From NCBI GenBank assembly GCA_949051815.1, contig CARQVR010000015.1, positions 1 to 58,906 on the forward strand: a stretch of DNA of 58,906 bases, given 5' to 3'. Both the position numbers and the translations under genes were made by a program. A model generated the notes under the pieces. It had not been told where the DNA came from. It saw only the letters and a program-made list of their open reading frames with translations, and made no database searches. Shown piece by piece: positions 41,427-50,597 of the stretch (positions are counted from its first letter, which is position 1; every line of letters begins with the position of its first letter). The stretch is from an uncultured Lachnospiraceae bacterium (GTDB lineage: Bacteria > Bacillota > Clostridia > Lachnospirales > Lachnospiraceae).

Positions 41427-41454
41427 ATATCGGTACGAATATTTCATTTCGTTA
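41427..41454 (-). promoter_or_regulatory. Sigma-D (sigma-28)-like promoter of the flagellin gene
   Basis: Minus-strand TAAC (41454-41451) and ACCGATAT (41434-41427), 16 nt apart, match the motility consensus TAAA-N14-16-GCCGATAT in 3 of 4 and 7 of 8 positions. The start codon is about 123 nt downstream. Expected for a flagellin. Confidence 0.7.
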
Positions 41455-41474
41455 GCCTGTTTTCGTAAATTTAT

Positions 41475-42044
41475 TTAAATATCGAGCTGCATCTCCACTT
41501 CGGATTCTGCCTGCTGCTTAAACTCTTCAATCTGCACCGCCGAAAGCTCCGGCAGATCCTCTATGGATTTGACCCCGAAACTGCGCAGAAACTGTTCCGT
41601 CGTGCCAAATAAAAGCGGGCGTCCCGGCGCGTCCAGCCTGCCTACCTCCGCAATCAGGTCAAATTCCAGAAGACGGTTTACCGCATGGTCGCAGCTTACG
41701 CCTCTCACCTTCTCGATTTCCAGTCTGGTAATGGGCTGCTTGTACGCGATGATAGACAGCGTTTCCAGAATCGTGTCCGTGAGCACAAATTTTTTCGGGG
41801 TTTTCGCAATTTTGATCAGATACTCATACAGCTCGCTCTTCGTGCACATCTGTACCGCATTGTCGAAGGTGGTAAGACCGATCCCCCGGTCCGCTTTCTG
41901 GTAATCCGCCGCCATTTCCTCCAGAAGCTTAACCGTAGTGTCCTTATCCTCTTCTATCACCGCCGCCAGTCTGTCAATTTCCACCGAATCTCCCATGGTG
42001 AACAGAATTGCCTCCAAAACTGCCTTTGCCTTCTTCTTTTCCAT
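41475..42044 (-). CDS. scpB: Segregation and condensation protein B
   Basis: The 189-residue protein has two winged-helix domains, as in ScpB. Its C-terminal helix contains the family block IAYKQPITRLEIEKVRGV (about 97-114) and RPLLFGTTEQFLRSFGV (about 143-159). It forms the bacterial condensin with SMC and ScpA. It lies 27 nt after scpA, and the flagellin promoter is between it and the flagellin gene. Confidence 0.96.
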   Translation of the reverse strand: MEKKKAKAVLEAILFTMGDSVEIDRLAAVIEEDKDTTVKLLEEMAADYQKADRGIGLTTFDNAVQMCTKSELYEYLIKIAKTPKKFVLTDTILETLSIIAYKQPITRLEIEKVRGVSCDHAVNRLLEFDLIAEVGRLDAPGRPLLFGTTEQFLRSFGVKSIEDLPELSAVQIEEFKQQAESEVEMQLDI

Positions 42045-42071
42045 GCATATCCCCTCTTAATCCGTATCTCC

Positions 42072-42854
42072 CTAGCTGACGCTTGTAAGCAGAAGCGGTT
42101 CGCTGCCCGCATAATCCCGCGCCGTAATAATAATATCCGAGAAGGTGTCCTCCTGCTCGATTCCGATCCGCCCTGTCTTGATCATCTCCAGTATCACCAG
42201 AAAGGTCACGATGATCTCCATTTTACCGGACTGCTTCGCTAACAGTTTTCGGAAACTAAACGTCTTATGACTGCGCACGTATGCCTCCACATAGGCGGTC
42301 TTGAGATCCAGATCGACCTCGTCTTTCTCGATTTTTCCGAACGTGCTTCTGACAGGGTCGATCTTGTCCTCCTGCCGTTTCATCATCTGCTTGAATATCT
42401 CGTGGAGCTTGTTCAGGGTCATATCCCCGATCAGCTCCTCATAATCTACCGGTTGGCGGTACTGCGCCACCTCCTCCGGCAGGGTCGGTTTCTTGTAGAG
42501 ATTTCTCTGTGCGTCCACCATGCGGTCACGCAGCTCGTAGGACATATACTTGCACATCTTGTATGCCAGCAGTTTTTCCACCAGCTCCGCCCGGGGGTCT
42601 TCCTCCTCCCCTTCCTCGTTCACCTCTTTTGGCAGAAGCATCCGGCACTTAATGTCGATCAGAGTGGCCGCCATAACGAGAAACTCGCTCATAACGTTCA
42701 TATCCTCCGTCTCCATCTGCCTGATATACTCCAGATACTGCTCGGTGATCTCCACAATGGGGATATCGTAAATATCCACTTTATTTCTGTCTATCAGGTG
42801 CAAAAGCAAGTCAAGCGGCCCCTCAAACACCTCAAGCTTCACAGGAATTGCCAT
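42072..42854 (-). CDS. scpA: Segregation and condensation protein A
   Basis: The 260-residue kleisin starts VKLEVFEGPLDLLLHLID (about 5-22), the SMC-binding N-terminal domain, and ends with a winged-helix domain (SFRKLLAKQSGKMEIIVTFLVILEM). It bridges the SMC heads during chromosome segregation. Paired with scpB. Confidence 0.97.
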   Translation of the reverse strand: MAIPVKLEVFEGPLDLLLHLIDRNKVDIYDIPIVEITEQYLEYIRQMETEDMNVMSEFLVMAATLIDIKCRMLLPKEVNEEGEEEDPRAELVEKLLAYKMCKYMSYELRDRMVDAQRNLYKKPTLPEEVAQYRQPVDYEELIGDMTLNKLHEIFKQMMKRQEDKIDPVRSTFGKIEKDEVDLDLKTAYVEAYVRSHKTFSFRKLLAKQSGKMEIIVTFLVILEMIKTGRIGIEQEDTFSDIIITARDYAGSEPLLLTSVS

Positions 42855-42889
42855 AGCCTGTCCCCTCTAACCTCCATCATTCCAATGTG

Positions 42890-43747
42890 TTACTTTCCCG
42901 GCTTAAGATCAATCACAATCAGCTCGCCCGGATTAAAAATTCTGACCGGAGGCGTGTGGCTGCTCAGCCCCCTGCTCAATATCATCGTACTTTCATTTTC
43001 CCGAAACATACCGCCGTCATACCTGGGAAACAGGGTCAGCGCCGGTGAAAGCACGCCGCCCAGAACCGGCAGTCTCATAATTCCTCCGTGCACATGCCCG
43101 GATACTACCAGATCCGCGCCCCACCTTGCATAAGCGTCAAAATACACCGGATTGTGGGCAATCAGCAGTTGAAATTTTCCCCTGTCCGGTGTTCCCAAAA
43201 GTTTTGGCAGATAGTCCGTCTCCATGGGCCTGCGTCTGAAATGCCTGAAATACGCCCTGTCGATCTGCGCACCGCAGACGGCAATATTGCACTCCGGCAG
43301 ATAAGCCGTCTCATTGATAAGCGGTTCGATGCCCGTCCGTCTCAGACCGGACATATATCCCTCATACATCCCCGGATAATCGTCGGGATAAAGTCCCAGT
43401 CGATACTCATGGTTGCCCATGCCGTAATAAATCCTGTAATCGGCAGACAGCTTTTCCATCAGGGAAAGCGCATGACTATAGTCCGCGCCTCCTATGGCTG
43501 TCAGCATGTCCCCCGCCACCAGAATCCCGTCCGGCGCGATCTTTTCAATCGCGGCAAGCAGCTTTTTGTTTTCCTTTCCGAAAGACTTATTATGTAAGTC
43601 CGCAAGGAGCACAAGCCTGCATGGCTTCGTAATCTTATCTGATCTGATTTCGTAGTCAATCTTTACAAACCGGCTGCTGTCACGTACCGCCGCCGCCAGA
43701 AAGATGAAAACTACCACGGCCGCAGCCGCCAAAATCCCTTCCGCCAT
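42890..43747 (-). CDS. Membrane-associated metallophosphoesterase (YkuE/YaeI-like)
   Basis: The 285-residue protein has an N-terminal membrane helix (about 1-22) and a calcineurin-like domain with LADLHNKSFG (D-x-H, about 48-57), VAGDML (about 79-84), GNHEYR (about 111-116) and VSGHVHGGI (about 222-230). These bind two metals. Some family members hydrolyse UDP-diacylglucosamine-type lipids or phosphoesters; the substrate here is unknown. ATG at 43747 follows AGGGAGG closely (3 nt). Confidence 0.85.
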   Translation of the reverse strand: MAEGILAAAAVVVFIFLAAAVRDSSRFVKIDYEIRSDKITKPCRLVLLADLHNKSFGKENKKLLAAIEKIAPDGILVAGDMLTAIGGADYSHALSLMEKLSADYRIYYGMGNHEYRLGLYPDDYPGMYEGYMSGLRRTGIEPLINETAYLPECNIAVCGAQIDRAYFRHFRRRPMETDYLPKLLGTPDRGKFQLLIAHNPVYFDAYARWGADLVVSGHVHGGIMRLPVLGGVLSPALTLFPRYDGGMFRENESTMILSRGLSSHTPPVRIFNPGELIVIDLKPGK

Positions 43748-43807
43748 ATTCCTCCCTGCCCGATGTATGCATAAGCAGACCCGGAACGCATACATATACG
43801 CGTAAAT

Positions 43808-43834
43808 TGTGGGTGGCCGTTTTCAGCCACCCAT
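43808..43834 (-). terminator. Possible terminator after the second D,D-carboxypeptidase
   Basis: A stem GGGTGGC / GCCACCC (43811-43817 and 43826-43832) with an 8-nt loop is 10 nt after the stop codon; the following minus-strand sequence, ACAATTTA, is only weakly U-rich. Confidence 0.5.
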
Positions 43835-43842
43835 ATAGTGTA

Positions 43843-45066
43843 TCATACCCCCTGTTTCGCCGCAATCTGTGAACTTCTGTTCTGTTTTTTCATCAGATAC
43901 AGGCTCCACACCTTCTTGTAGTAGTCTTTATACTGCGCCTTCTCTACCCCTTTTGCCGCCAGAATGGACACGCTGCCGATTCTGGTTCCGTTCAGCTTAT
44001 AGACTGCCTCGCCGATGGCGTCCCCCTCCGCTATGGGCGCGGTCACGCTGTCCGGCAGACTGATCTCCTTTTCGATCTCGTTCAGATTGTTTCCCGCCGT
44101 GTCCAGATAAGAGTACGGCCCTTCATAGACAAGATTCACCATATCCTCGACGCCGCCCTCCACCTTCTGGGCCGGAAGCGGATCCTTGTTATCGTCCGTA
44201 TACATCTGGCTCACGCTGTACCCGTAGCTCAAAAGCGACATGGCATCCTGGAATCTGGTCTTGGGATCCGGCGCCGCCATCACCACGGCGATCAGCTCCA
44301 TACCGTCCTTATTTGCCGTGGCTGACAGACAGTAGAGCGCTTTGGAGGTGGATCCCGTCTTTAACCCCGTCGTCCACTCGTACTGTTTCAGAAGCTTATT
44401 CGTGCTGGAAAGCGTGAACGTGCTCGTTCCCTGCGGCGTCTTATGCTCGATGTCCTCCATCCAGATCGTCGTATAATCAAAGACCTCCGGATATTTCGTG
44501 ATCAGCTCTCTTGACATAACCGCCACGTCCTTAGCCGAAGAATAATGGTCGTCGGAATCCGTCAGGCCGCAGCAGTCCTCAAAATGGGTGTTCTGCATCC
44601 CCAGACTCTCCGCCTTCTCGTTCATCAGCTTGACAAACTCCCCTTCGCTCCCCGCTATGTACTCCGCCACCGCCACGCTGGCATCGTTGCCGCTGGCCAC
44701 CGCGATACACTTAATCATGGTCTTGAGCGTCTGTGTCTCCCCCTCCTCCAGAAACACCTGCGATCCGCCCATGGACTTCGCGTAGGCGCTTGTGGTCACC
44801 TCATCCTCCAGCCGGATTCTGCCGCTCTTTAAATGCTCAAAGATAAGTAACAGCGTCATAATCTTGGTGATACTGGCCGGGCTTCGTCTGGTATCCGCGT
44901 CCTGCTCGCAAATCACCTGTCCTGTGGATGCCTCCATCACGATATAGGACGGTGTATTCACCTCAGGCGCGGCGTTGACCGATATGGTCATAGTGGAAAA
45001 TACAGTTTCCGCTAACAGTATGCCCATCAAAAGCCATACAATAATCCGCTTCTTTTTTCCCTGCAA
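43843..45066 (-). CDS. D-alanyl-D-alanine carboxypeptidase DacF-type
   Basis: The 407-residue S11 enzyme has a signal peptide (MQGKKKRIIVWLLMGILLAE; cut likely after SVNAA, about residue 33), SxxK in SPASITKIM (about 62-70), SGN in ASGNDASV, and KTG in GLKTGSTSKALYC. A PBP5_C-type C-terminal domain follows and the end has basic residues. Start is TTG at 45066, which is the only start that keeps the signal peptide; AGGGG lies upstream. It trims D-Ala from peptidoglycan. Confidence 0.94.
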   Translation of the reverse strand: MQGKKKRIIVWLLMGILLAETVFSTMTISVNAAPEVNTPSYIVMEASTGQVICEQDADTRRSPASITKIMTLLLIFEHLKSGRIRLEDEVTTSAYAKSMGGSQVFLEEGETQTLKTMIKCIAVASGNDASVAVAEYIAGSEGEFVKLMNEKAESLGMQNTHFEDCCGLTDSDDHYSSAKDVAVMSRELITKYPEVFDYTTIWMEDIEHKTPQGTSTFTLSSTNKLLKQYEWTTGLKTGSTSKALYCLSATANKDGMELIAVVMAAPDPKTRFQDAMSLLSYGYSVSQMYTDDNKDPLPAQKVEGGVEDMVNLVYEGPYSYLDTAGNNLNEIEKEISLPDSVTAPIAEGDAIGEAVYKLNGTRIGSVSILAAKGVEKAQYKDYYKKVWSLYLMKKQNRSSQIAAKQGV

Positions 45067-45130
45067 ACTAAGTCACCCCTACCCTTTTTCTATACTATAC
45101 ATATTAGAGTGGGACAACGAATATGCGCGC

Positions 45131-45170
45131 AAAAAAGCAGGTCTGAAGGGATTCCCTCAGACCTGCTTTT
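45131..45170 (-). terminator. Intrinsic terminator after rpsU
   Basis: A 14-bp stem, AAAAGCAGGTCTGA / TCAGACCTGCTTTT, with a 10-nt loop and following T residues, 3 nt after the rpsU stop. It can also act on the plus strand. Confidence 0.92.
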
Positions 45171-45173
45171 GTT

Positions 45174-45350
45174 TTAGTTATATTTGCGTTTTCTTGCCGC
45201 TTCGGACTTCTTCTTACGTCTCACGCTGGGCTTCTCGTAATGCTCGCGCTTACGAATCTCCTGCTGGATACCTGCTTTCGCACAGCTTCTCTTGAAGCGG
45301 CGAAGCGCACTGTCCAAAGTCTCGTTTTCTTTTACGATTACGTTTGACAT
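45174..45350 (-). CDS. rpsU: 30S ribosomal protein S21
   Basis: The 58-residue basic protein reads MSNVIVKENETLDSALRRF at the start, then AKAGIQQEIRKREHYEKPS and ends in a Lys/Arg-rich tail (RRKKKSEAARKRKYN), the standard S21 layout and length. It is below the usual ORF size cutoff. ATG at 45350 has GGGAGG about 13 nt upstream. It has its own strong promoter and terminator, so it is a single-gene unit. Confidence 0.97.
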   Translation of the reverse strand: MSNVIVKENETLDSALRRFKRSCAKAGIQQEIRKREHYEKPSVRRKKKSEAARKRKYN

Positions 45351-45426
45351 TTCCGCACCTGACCTCCCTTCAGTCCCAGAGTATTTCGACTGATTGGGTT
45401 ATTTTGCGTGTTCTCACACAACACAA

Positions 45427-45454
45427 ATTATACCACATTTTAGATGTGCGTCAA
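45427..45454 (-). promoter_or_regulatory. Sigma-A promoter of rpsU
   Basis: Minus-strand TTGACG (45454-45449) and TATAAT (45432-45427), 16 nt apart, with a TG before the -10. The spacer holds an imperfect dyad, CACAT / ATGTG. Confidence 0.8.
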
Positions 45455-45512
45455 CCGAAAAATGTAAAATTATTCAATTTCCGCATTTATTTCTCTGCCG
45501 GCTTACCCTGAC

Positions 45513-48152
45513 TCAGCCGATCTGTCCCTCAAGCACCTTCGCACAAGCTGCAATCGCCTCATCCATGCCTGCCGGGTTCTTTCCGCCCGCCTGCGCCATG
45601 TTGGGACGGCCGCCGCCGCCACCGCCTACGATTCCGGCAATTCCCCTGATCAGGTTGCCCGCATGAGCGCCCTTTTCCATCGCGCCGTCGGTTGCCATCG
45701 CGATCAGACTGACTTTGCCCTCCTTCTCGGAAAGCAGCACCACCACACCGTCGGAAATCTTCTCCTTGAGCTGGTCGCCAAGTTCGCGCAGACCGTTCAT
45801 ATCCACGCCCGCAACCTTTGTGGCGAGCAGTTTTACGCCTTTCACTTCCTGCACCTGATCCATCACATCCCCGAGCGCGTCCTTGGCCGCCTTGCTCTTT
45901 AAGGACTCGTTCTCGCTCTGCAATGCCTTCATTTCGGCCATCAGATGCCCGCACCGCTCCACCAGATTGGCGGGATTGGTCTTAAGCGCCTTAGCCGCCG
46001 CGTTAAGCTCCTCTTCCAGCTTCTGGTAGTATGCCGTCACATTGCTGCCCGTCACCGCTTCGATCCTGCGCACACCAGCAGCCACGCCGGACTCGGACAA
46101 TATCTTAAAGGAACCTATCGTTCCCGTGGATTTCACATGGGTACCGCCGCACAATTCGCTGGAGAAATCTCCCATTTGCACAACGCGCACCGTATCTCCG
46201 TACTTTTCACCGAAAAGCGCCATCGCACCGGACTGCTTGGCCTCCTCGATGGTCATTTCCTTCGTCTCTACAGACAGGTTCTCCGCAATCTTTTCATTGA
46301 CGATCTGCTCCACCTTTTTCAGCTCCTGTGGCGTCATCGCCGCAGAGTGGGAGAAGTCGAAACGGGTTCTCTCCCCGTCCTGATAGGAACCGGCCTGCTC
46401 CACATGGCTGCCAAGCACCTCGCGCAGAGCCTTCTGCAAAAGATGCGTTGCGCTGTGGTTCTTACAGGTGCTGCCTCTTCTTGCGGTATCTACGGACAAG
46501 GTTACGCTGTCGCCCACCTTGAGCATACCCTTCGTCACCTTGCCGATATGACCCACCTTGCCGCCGAGCAGCTTGATGGTATTCTCCACCTGAAATTCTC
46601 CGTCCGCCGTGGTGATCGTACCAATGTCGCCCTCTTGTCCGCCCATAGTGGCATAGAAAGGGGTCTGCTCCACGATCACTGTGCCTGTCCCGCCGTCCGT
46701 CAGCGCCTCCACCAGCTCGGTCTCTGTGGTGAGCACCGTGATCCTGGAATCACAGGTCAGATTGTCATAACCCACAAACGCTGTGGTAATGGCAGGATCT
46801 ATGGACTCGTACACGGTCACGTCCGCGCCCATGTAATTGGTCACCTTGCGGGCCGCTCTCGCCTTCTCCTTCTGCTCCTGCATACACGCCGCAAAGCCTT
46901 CCTCATCCACCGAAAATCCCTTCTCCTCCAGAATCTCTCTGGTCAGGTCAAGCGGGAATCCGAACGTATCGTAGAGTTTAAAGGCGTCCGCGCCCTCTAA
47001 CTGCTTTTTGCCGTCCTTTTCCATCGCCTCAGCCATCTCGTTTAAGATGCTCAGGCCCTGATCTATGGTCTTATTAAACTTGCTCTCCTCCTGCTTAAGC
47101 ACATTGAAGATAAATTCTTTCTTCTCCTCCAGCTCCGGATAGCCGTCCTTAGAGCCTTCGATAACCGTGCCCGCCAGATTGGAGAGGAACATATCCTTAA
47201 CGCCCAGTTTTCTGCCCTGTCTCGCCGCACGGCGGATGATCCTGCGCAGCACATAGCCCCTTCCCTCATTGGAAGGCATAATGCCGTCCGAAATCATAAA
47301 GGTAGCGGATCGGATATGGTCTGTAATAATACGGATAGATACATCCGTTTCATAGTCTTTCCTGTATTCCACACCCGCAATCTCACACACTCTCGTGCGC
47401 AGCGCAAGCACCGTGTCCACATCGAAGATGGAGTCCACGTCCTGCACCGCGGAAGCCAGTCTCTCAAGCCCCATGCCGGTGTCGATATTCTTCTGCTCAA
47501 GCTCCGTGTAATTTCCCTTGCCGTCGTTGTCAAACTGGGTAAACACATTGTTCCAGATTTCCATGTAACGGTCACAGTCACAGCCCACGGTACACCCGGG
47601 CTTGCCGCAGCCGTACTTTTCACCCCGGTCATAGTAGATCTCGGAACAGGGGCCGCAGGGGCCGGAACCGTGCTCCCAGAAATTGTCGGCCTTGCCGAAG
47701 CGGAAAATCCGCTCAGGCGCAATACCGATCTCCTTATTCCAGATTGCAAAGGCTTCCTCATCGTCCTCGTAGACAGAGGGATAGAGTCTGTCCTCGGGAA
47801 GTCCCACTACTTTTGTCAGAAACTCCCAGCTCCAGGCGATGGCCTCATGCTTGAAATAGTCGCCGAAAGAGAAATTTCCAAGCATCTCAAAGAAAGTGCC
47901 GTGTCTCGCCGTCTTACCCACATTCTCCAGATCTCCGGTCCGGATGCACTTCTGACAGGTTGTGACACGCCTCTTAGGCGGAATCTCCTGCCCCGTAAAA
48001 TAGGGTTTCAGAGGCGCCATGCCGGAATTGATTAAAAGCAGGCTGTTGTCATTGTGCGGCACCAGCGAAAAACTCTTCATTTTCAAGTGCTCCTTGCTCT
48101 CAAAAAAGTCAAGAAACATCCTTCGCAGTTCATTTACACCTATAGATTTCAT
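45513..48152 (-). CDS. alaS: Alanine-tRNA ligase
   Basis: The 879-residue enzyme is full length. Class II motifs appear in the N-terminal half (RVTTCQKCIRTGDLENVG and FFEMLGNFSFGDYFK near 55-95). The editing domain has HSATHLLQKALRE (about 565-577) and the late CGGTHV (about 668-673). The C-terminal DHHA1-type domain ends GGGGGGRPNMAQAGG. It charges tRNA-Ala and edits mis-charged Ser and Gly. No T-box leader was found between it and the glyS stop. Confidence 0.98.
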   Translation of the reverse strand: MKSIGVNELRRMFLDFFESKEHLKMKSFSLVPHNDNSLLLINSGMAPLKPYFTGQEIPPKRRVTTCQKCIRTGDLENVGKTARHGTFFEMLGNFSFGDYFKHEAIAWSWEFLTKVVGLPEDRLYPSVYEDDEEAFAIWNKEIGIAPERIFRFGKADNFWEHGSGPCGPCSEIYYDRGEKYGCGKPGCTVGCDCDRYMEIWNNVFTQFDNDGKGNYTELEQKNIDTGMGLERLASAVQDVDSIFDVDTVLALRTRVCEIAGVEYRKDYETDVSIRIITDHIRSATFMISDGIMPSNEGRGYVLRRIIRRAARQGRKLGVKDMFLSNLAGTVIEGSKDGYPELEEKKEFIFNVLKQEESKFNKTIDQGLSILNEMAEAMEKDGKKQLEGADAFKLYDTFGFPLDLTREILEEKGFSVDEEGFAACMQEQKEKARAARKVTNYMGADVTVYESIDPAITTAFVGYDNLTCDSRITVLTTETELVEALTDGGTGTVIVEQTPFYATMGGQEGDIGTITTADGEFQVENTIKLLGGKVGHIGKVTKGMLKVGDSVTLSVDTARRGSTCKNHSATHLLQKALREVLGSHVEQAGSYQDGERTRFDFSHSAAMTPQELKKVEQIVNEKIAENLSVETKEMTIEEAKQSGAMALFGEKYGDTVRVVQMGDFSSELCGGTHVKSTGTIGSFKILSESGVAAGVRRIEAVTGSNVTAYYQKLEEELNAAAKALKTNPANLVERCGHLMAEMKALQSENESLKSKAAKDALGDVMDQVQEVKGVKLLATKVAGVDMNGLRELGDQLKEKISDGVVVLLSEKEGKVSLIAMATDGAMEKGAHAGNLIRGIAGIVGGGGGGRPNMAQAGGKNPAGMDEAIAACAKVLEGQIG

Positions 48153-48334
48153 CGTACTCTCATCCTCCTCGTTTCATTTTGAAAGCTGATTGCTCCGTGC
48201 TGCGCACTCCCGCAATCACCGCCGTATTCGCAATCCGGGCTGCCGCTCTACCTGCTCATACCGGCTTGCCCGTCCAATGGCTAAGCGTCTGCACAAGTAA
48301 ACTTGTCCATCCGCCCAGCCGCTGTCCGGGACTT

Positions 48335-49723
48335 TCAAAAGGTAAATTTATCCGCAAAGTACGCGTCAAGCTGATCAATCGCGATGCGCTCCTGCTCCAT
48401 GGAATCACGGAAACGCACGGTCACACAGCCGTCCGTTTCGGAATCGAAATCGTAAGTCACGCAAAACGGCGTGCCGATCTCGTCCTGTCTGCGGTAACGC
48501 TTGCCGATATTGCCGCGGTCGTCAAACTCACAGTTATACTTCTTCGATAACTGTGCGAAAATCTTCTCCGCGCCCTCGTTCAGCTTCTTAGAAAGCGGCA
48601 GCACGCCAATCTTCACAGGCGCCAGCGCCGGATGGAAGTGCAGAACGGTACGCACATCGCCCTCGCCGATCTCCTCCTCGTCGTATGCGCCGCAGAGCAC
48701 GGCAAGGAACAGTCTCTCCACACCGAGAGACGGCTCGATTACATAAGGAATATATTTCTCGTTCTTCGTATCGTCAAAGTATGTCAGATCCTGTCCGGAG
48801 GTGTTCTGATGCTGGGTCAGGTCATAGTCCGTCCTGTCCGCAATACCCCACAGCTCGCCCCAGCCGAAGGGGAACAAAAACTCGATATCCGTGGTAGCCT
48901 TGGAGTAGAAAGAAAGCTCCTCCGGATCGTGATCGCGGACTCTCATCTCCTCCTCCTTCATGCCAAGGCTCTTTAAAAAGTCGATGCAGTACTTTTTCCA
49001 GTAAGCAAACCACTCAAGGTCAGTGTCCGGCTCACAGAAAAACTCCATTTCCATCTGCTCAAACTCGCGCACACGGAAAATAAAGTTGCCGGGGGTGATC
49101 TCATTCCTAAAAGACTTACCCACCTGACAGATGCCGAAAGGAATCTTCTTGCGGGAAGTCCGCTGTACGTTCTTAAAGTTTACAAAGATACCCTGCGCCG
49201 TCTCGGGACGCAGATACACCGTGTTCTTGGCGTCCTCGGTAACACCCTGAAACGTCTTGAACATAAGGTTAAACTGTCTGATATCGGTAAAATTATGTTT
49301 GCCGCATGTGGGGCAGGGAATGTTATGTTCCTCGATAAAGTCCTTCATCTGCTGCTGGCTCCAGCCGTCCACGGAAGACTCCAATGTCATGCCGTTCTCC
49401 GCCACATAATCCTCGATGATCTTATCCGCACGGAATCTCTCATGACACTCCTTACAATCCATAAGGGGATCTGAAAAACTGCCCAGATGGCCGCTGGCCA
49501 CCCATGTCTGCGGGTTCATCAGTATCGCGCAGTCCACACCCACATTGTAGGGGCTTTCCATAACGAACTTCTGCCACCACGCCTTCTTGATGTTATTTTT
49601 CAGCTCCACGCCGAGATTACCGAAATCCCATGTATTCGCCAATCCGCCGTAAATCTCAGAACCGGGGTACACAAACCCTCTCGCCTTCGATAACGCTACA
49701 ATTTTTTCCATCGTCTTTTCCAT
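48335..49723 (-). CDS. glyS: Glycine-tRNA ligase, single-chain type
   Basis: The 462-residue protein is the homodimeric (class IIa, archaeal/eukaryotic-type) GlyRS, not the alpha2-beta2 form. GFVYPGSEIYGGLANTWDFG (about 16-35) and the motif-2/3 segments QVGKSFRNEITPGNFIFR and EPSLGVERLFLAVL are visible. Start at ATG 49723 (GGAGG 8 nt upstream). In the intergenic gap to alaS (48153-48334) are small hairpins, for example ACAAGT / ACTTGT at 48293-48306, and no gene. Confidence 0.97.
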   Translation of the reverse strand: MEKTMEKIVALSKARGFVYPGSEIYGGLANTWDFGNLGVELKNNIKKAWWQKFVMESPYNVGVDCAILMNPQTWVASGHLGSFSDPLMDCKECHERFRADKIIEDYVAENGMTLESSVDGWSQQQMKDFIEEHNIPCPTCGKHNFTDIRQFNLMFKTFQGVTEDAKNTVYLRPETAQGIFVNFKNVQRTSRKKIPFGICQVGKSFRNEITPGNFIFRVREFEQMEMEFFCEPDTDLEWFAYWKKYCIDFLKSLGMKEEEMRVRDHDPEELSFYSKATTDIEFLFPFGWGELWGIADRTDYDLTQHQNTSGQDLTYFDDTKNEKYIPYVIEPSLGVERLFLAVLCGAYDEEEIGEGDVRTVLHFHPALAPVKIGVLPLSKKLNEGAEKIFAQLSKKYNCEFDDRGNIGKRYRRQDEIGTPFCVTYDFDSETDGCVTVRFRDSMEQERIAIDQLDAYFADKFTF

Positions 49724-49763
49724 TCTCACTGCCTCCGTTTTCTTTCCTCTTTATGTTTTCACT

Positions 49764-50399
49764 CTATTCGTAAATGATATAGGAAAGCGACATGGTTCCT
49801 TCCGCTTCCTGATTGCTGATCCTGACACTCTTTTTCCCCACGAGGGTAAGCTCCTGTCCGCTGTGCGCGCTCTGGTTTACATAAAGTGTCTTTCCGGGCA
49901 GATTGACAAGCATTTCTTCCCCGCTTTTCGTCTCCAGAATAAACATCTGCTTTTTGTCCCAGTCGTCAATATAACCGACTTCCGACGCCTTTCCGTCCAT
50001 CGAGACAAAAGGCACGGCTTCCAGCTCATACCCCTCATCCGACGCACCGGCGAGCGTCCCCACATACAACACTCTGTGATTGAATTCGCTGTAATCCTCC
50101 GGCGAAGCGTACTTGAAATCCAGTACAATGCTGCCGCCCTTTTCTTCCACCGCCTCTAAAGCCACTTTCTCACCGCCGTTTTCCGCACAGTATTCCTCCA
50201 CGCGCGAAGCGGCAAACTCCTCCAGAGCCGCCGGCTCGATCTGGTAAAAATTCTGATCCGTCTTTCCGACAATCCGGTGCAGAATCTCTCCGTCCTTGCC
50301 AAAAGACAACGTATTTAATTCCGGCGCCTTACTATCCCCGCATCCGGCAAATCCCAGAAGCAGGAACGTCAACCCAAATATGAAAGCTACTCTTCGCAT
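49764..50399 (-). CDS. Secreted lipoprotein, hypothetical
   Basis: The 211-residue protein has a lipoprotein signal ending LLGFAGC (about residue 20), with ATG at 50399 (AGGGGA upstream). The remaining domain is predicted mostly beta and has no named family. An in-frame start at 50441 would add an implausible N-terminus. It lies between glyS and a hairpin-rich gap (50400-50597). Confidence 0.75.
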   Translation of the reverse strand: MRRVAFIFGLTFLLLGFAGCGDSKAPELNTLSFGKDGEILHRIVGKTDQNFYQIEPAALEEFAASRVEEYCAENGGEKVALEAVEEKGGSIVLDFKYASPEDYSEFNHRVLYVGTLAGASDEGYELEAVPFVSMDGKASEVGYIDDWDKKQMFILETKSGEEMLVNLPGKTLYVNQSAHSGQELTLVGKKSVRISNQEAEGTMSLSYIIYE

Positions 50400-50423
50400 A
50401 TTTTCCCCTCTATAATCATCTAT

Positions 50424-50458
50424 ACTTACTCCGCCGTGCACAACTTACTCCGCCGTGC
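50424..50458. repeat. 16-nt direct repeat and small hairpins in an intergenic gap
   Basis: ACTTACTCCGCCGTGC occurs at 50424-50439 and 50443-50458. Hairpins GACGC-ttc-GCGTC and GGGC-ttt-GCCC follow within 60 nt. The block between the lipoprotein and recO is otherwise empty. Confidence 0.5.
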
Positions 50459-50597
50459 TCACTCGCAATCCGACGCTTCGCGTCTACTTGCTCGTGTCGG
50501 GCTTTCGCCCTATGAAGTTCTGTCATCACATCCGTCGGCAAGCAAGCTTTCCTCCGTATGCGCTGCCAGCTCTTCGCACGGCTCAATCTTCATCATA

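Noticed and set aside
45945..47000. A 351-residue plus-strand open frame
   Set aside because: It is the antisense of alaS; its translation has no recognisable domain.
48153..48334. T-box riboswitch for alaS or glyS
   Set aside because: No T-box sequence (AGGGTGGNACCGCG-like) is found on the minus strand upstream of either gene.
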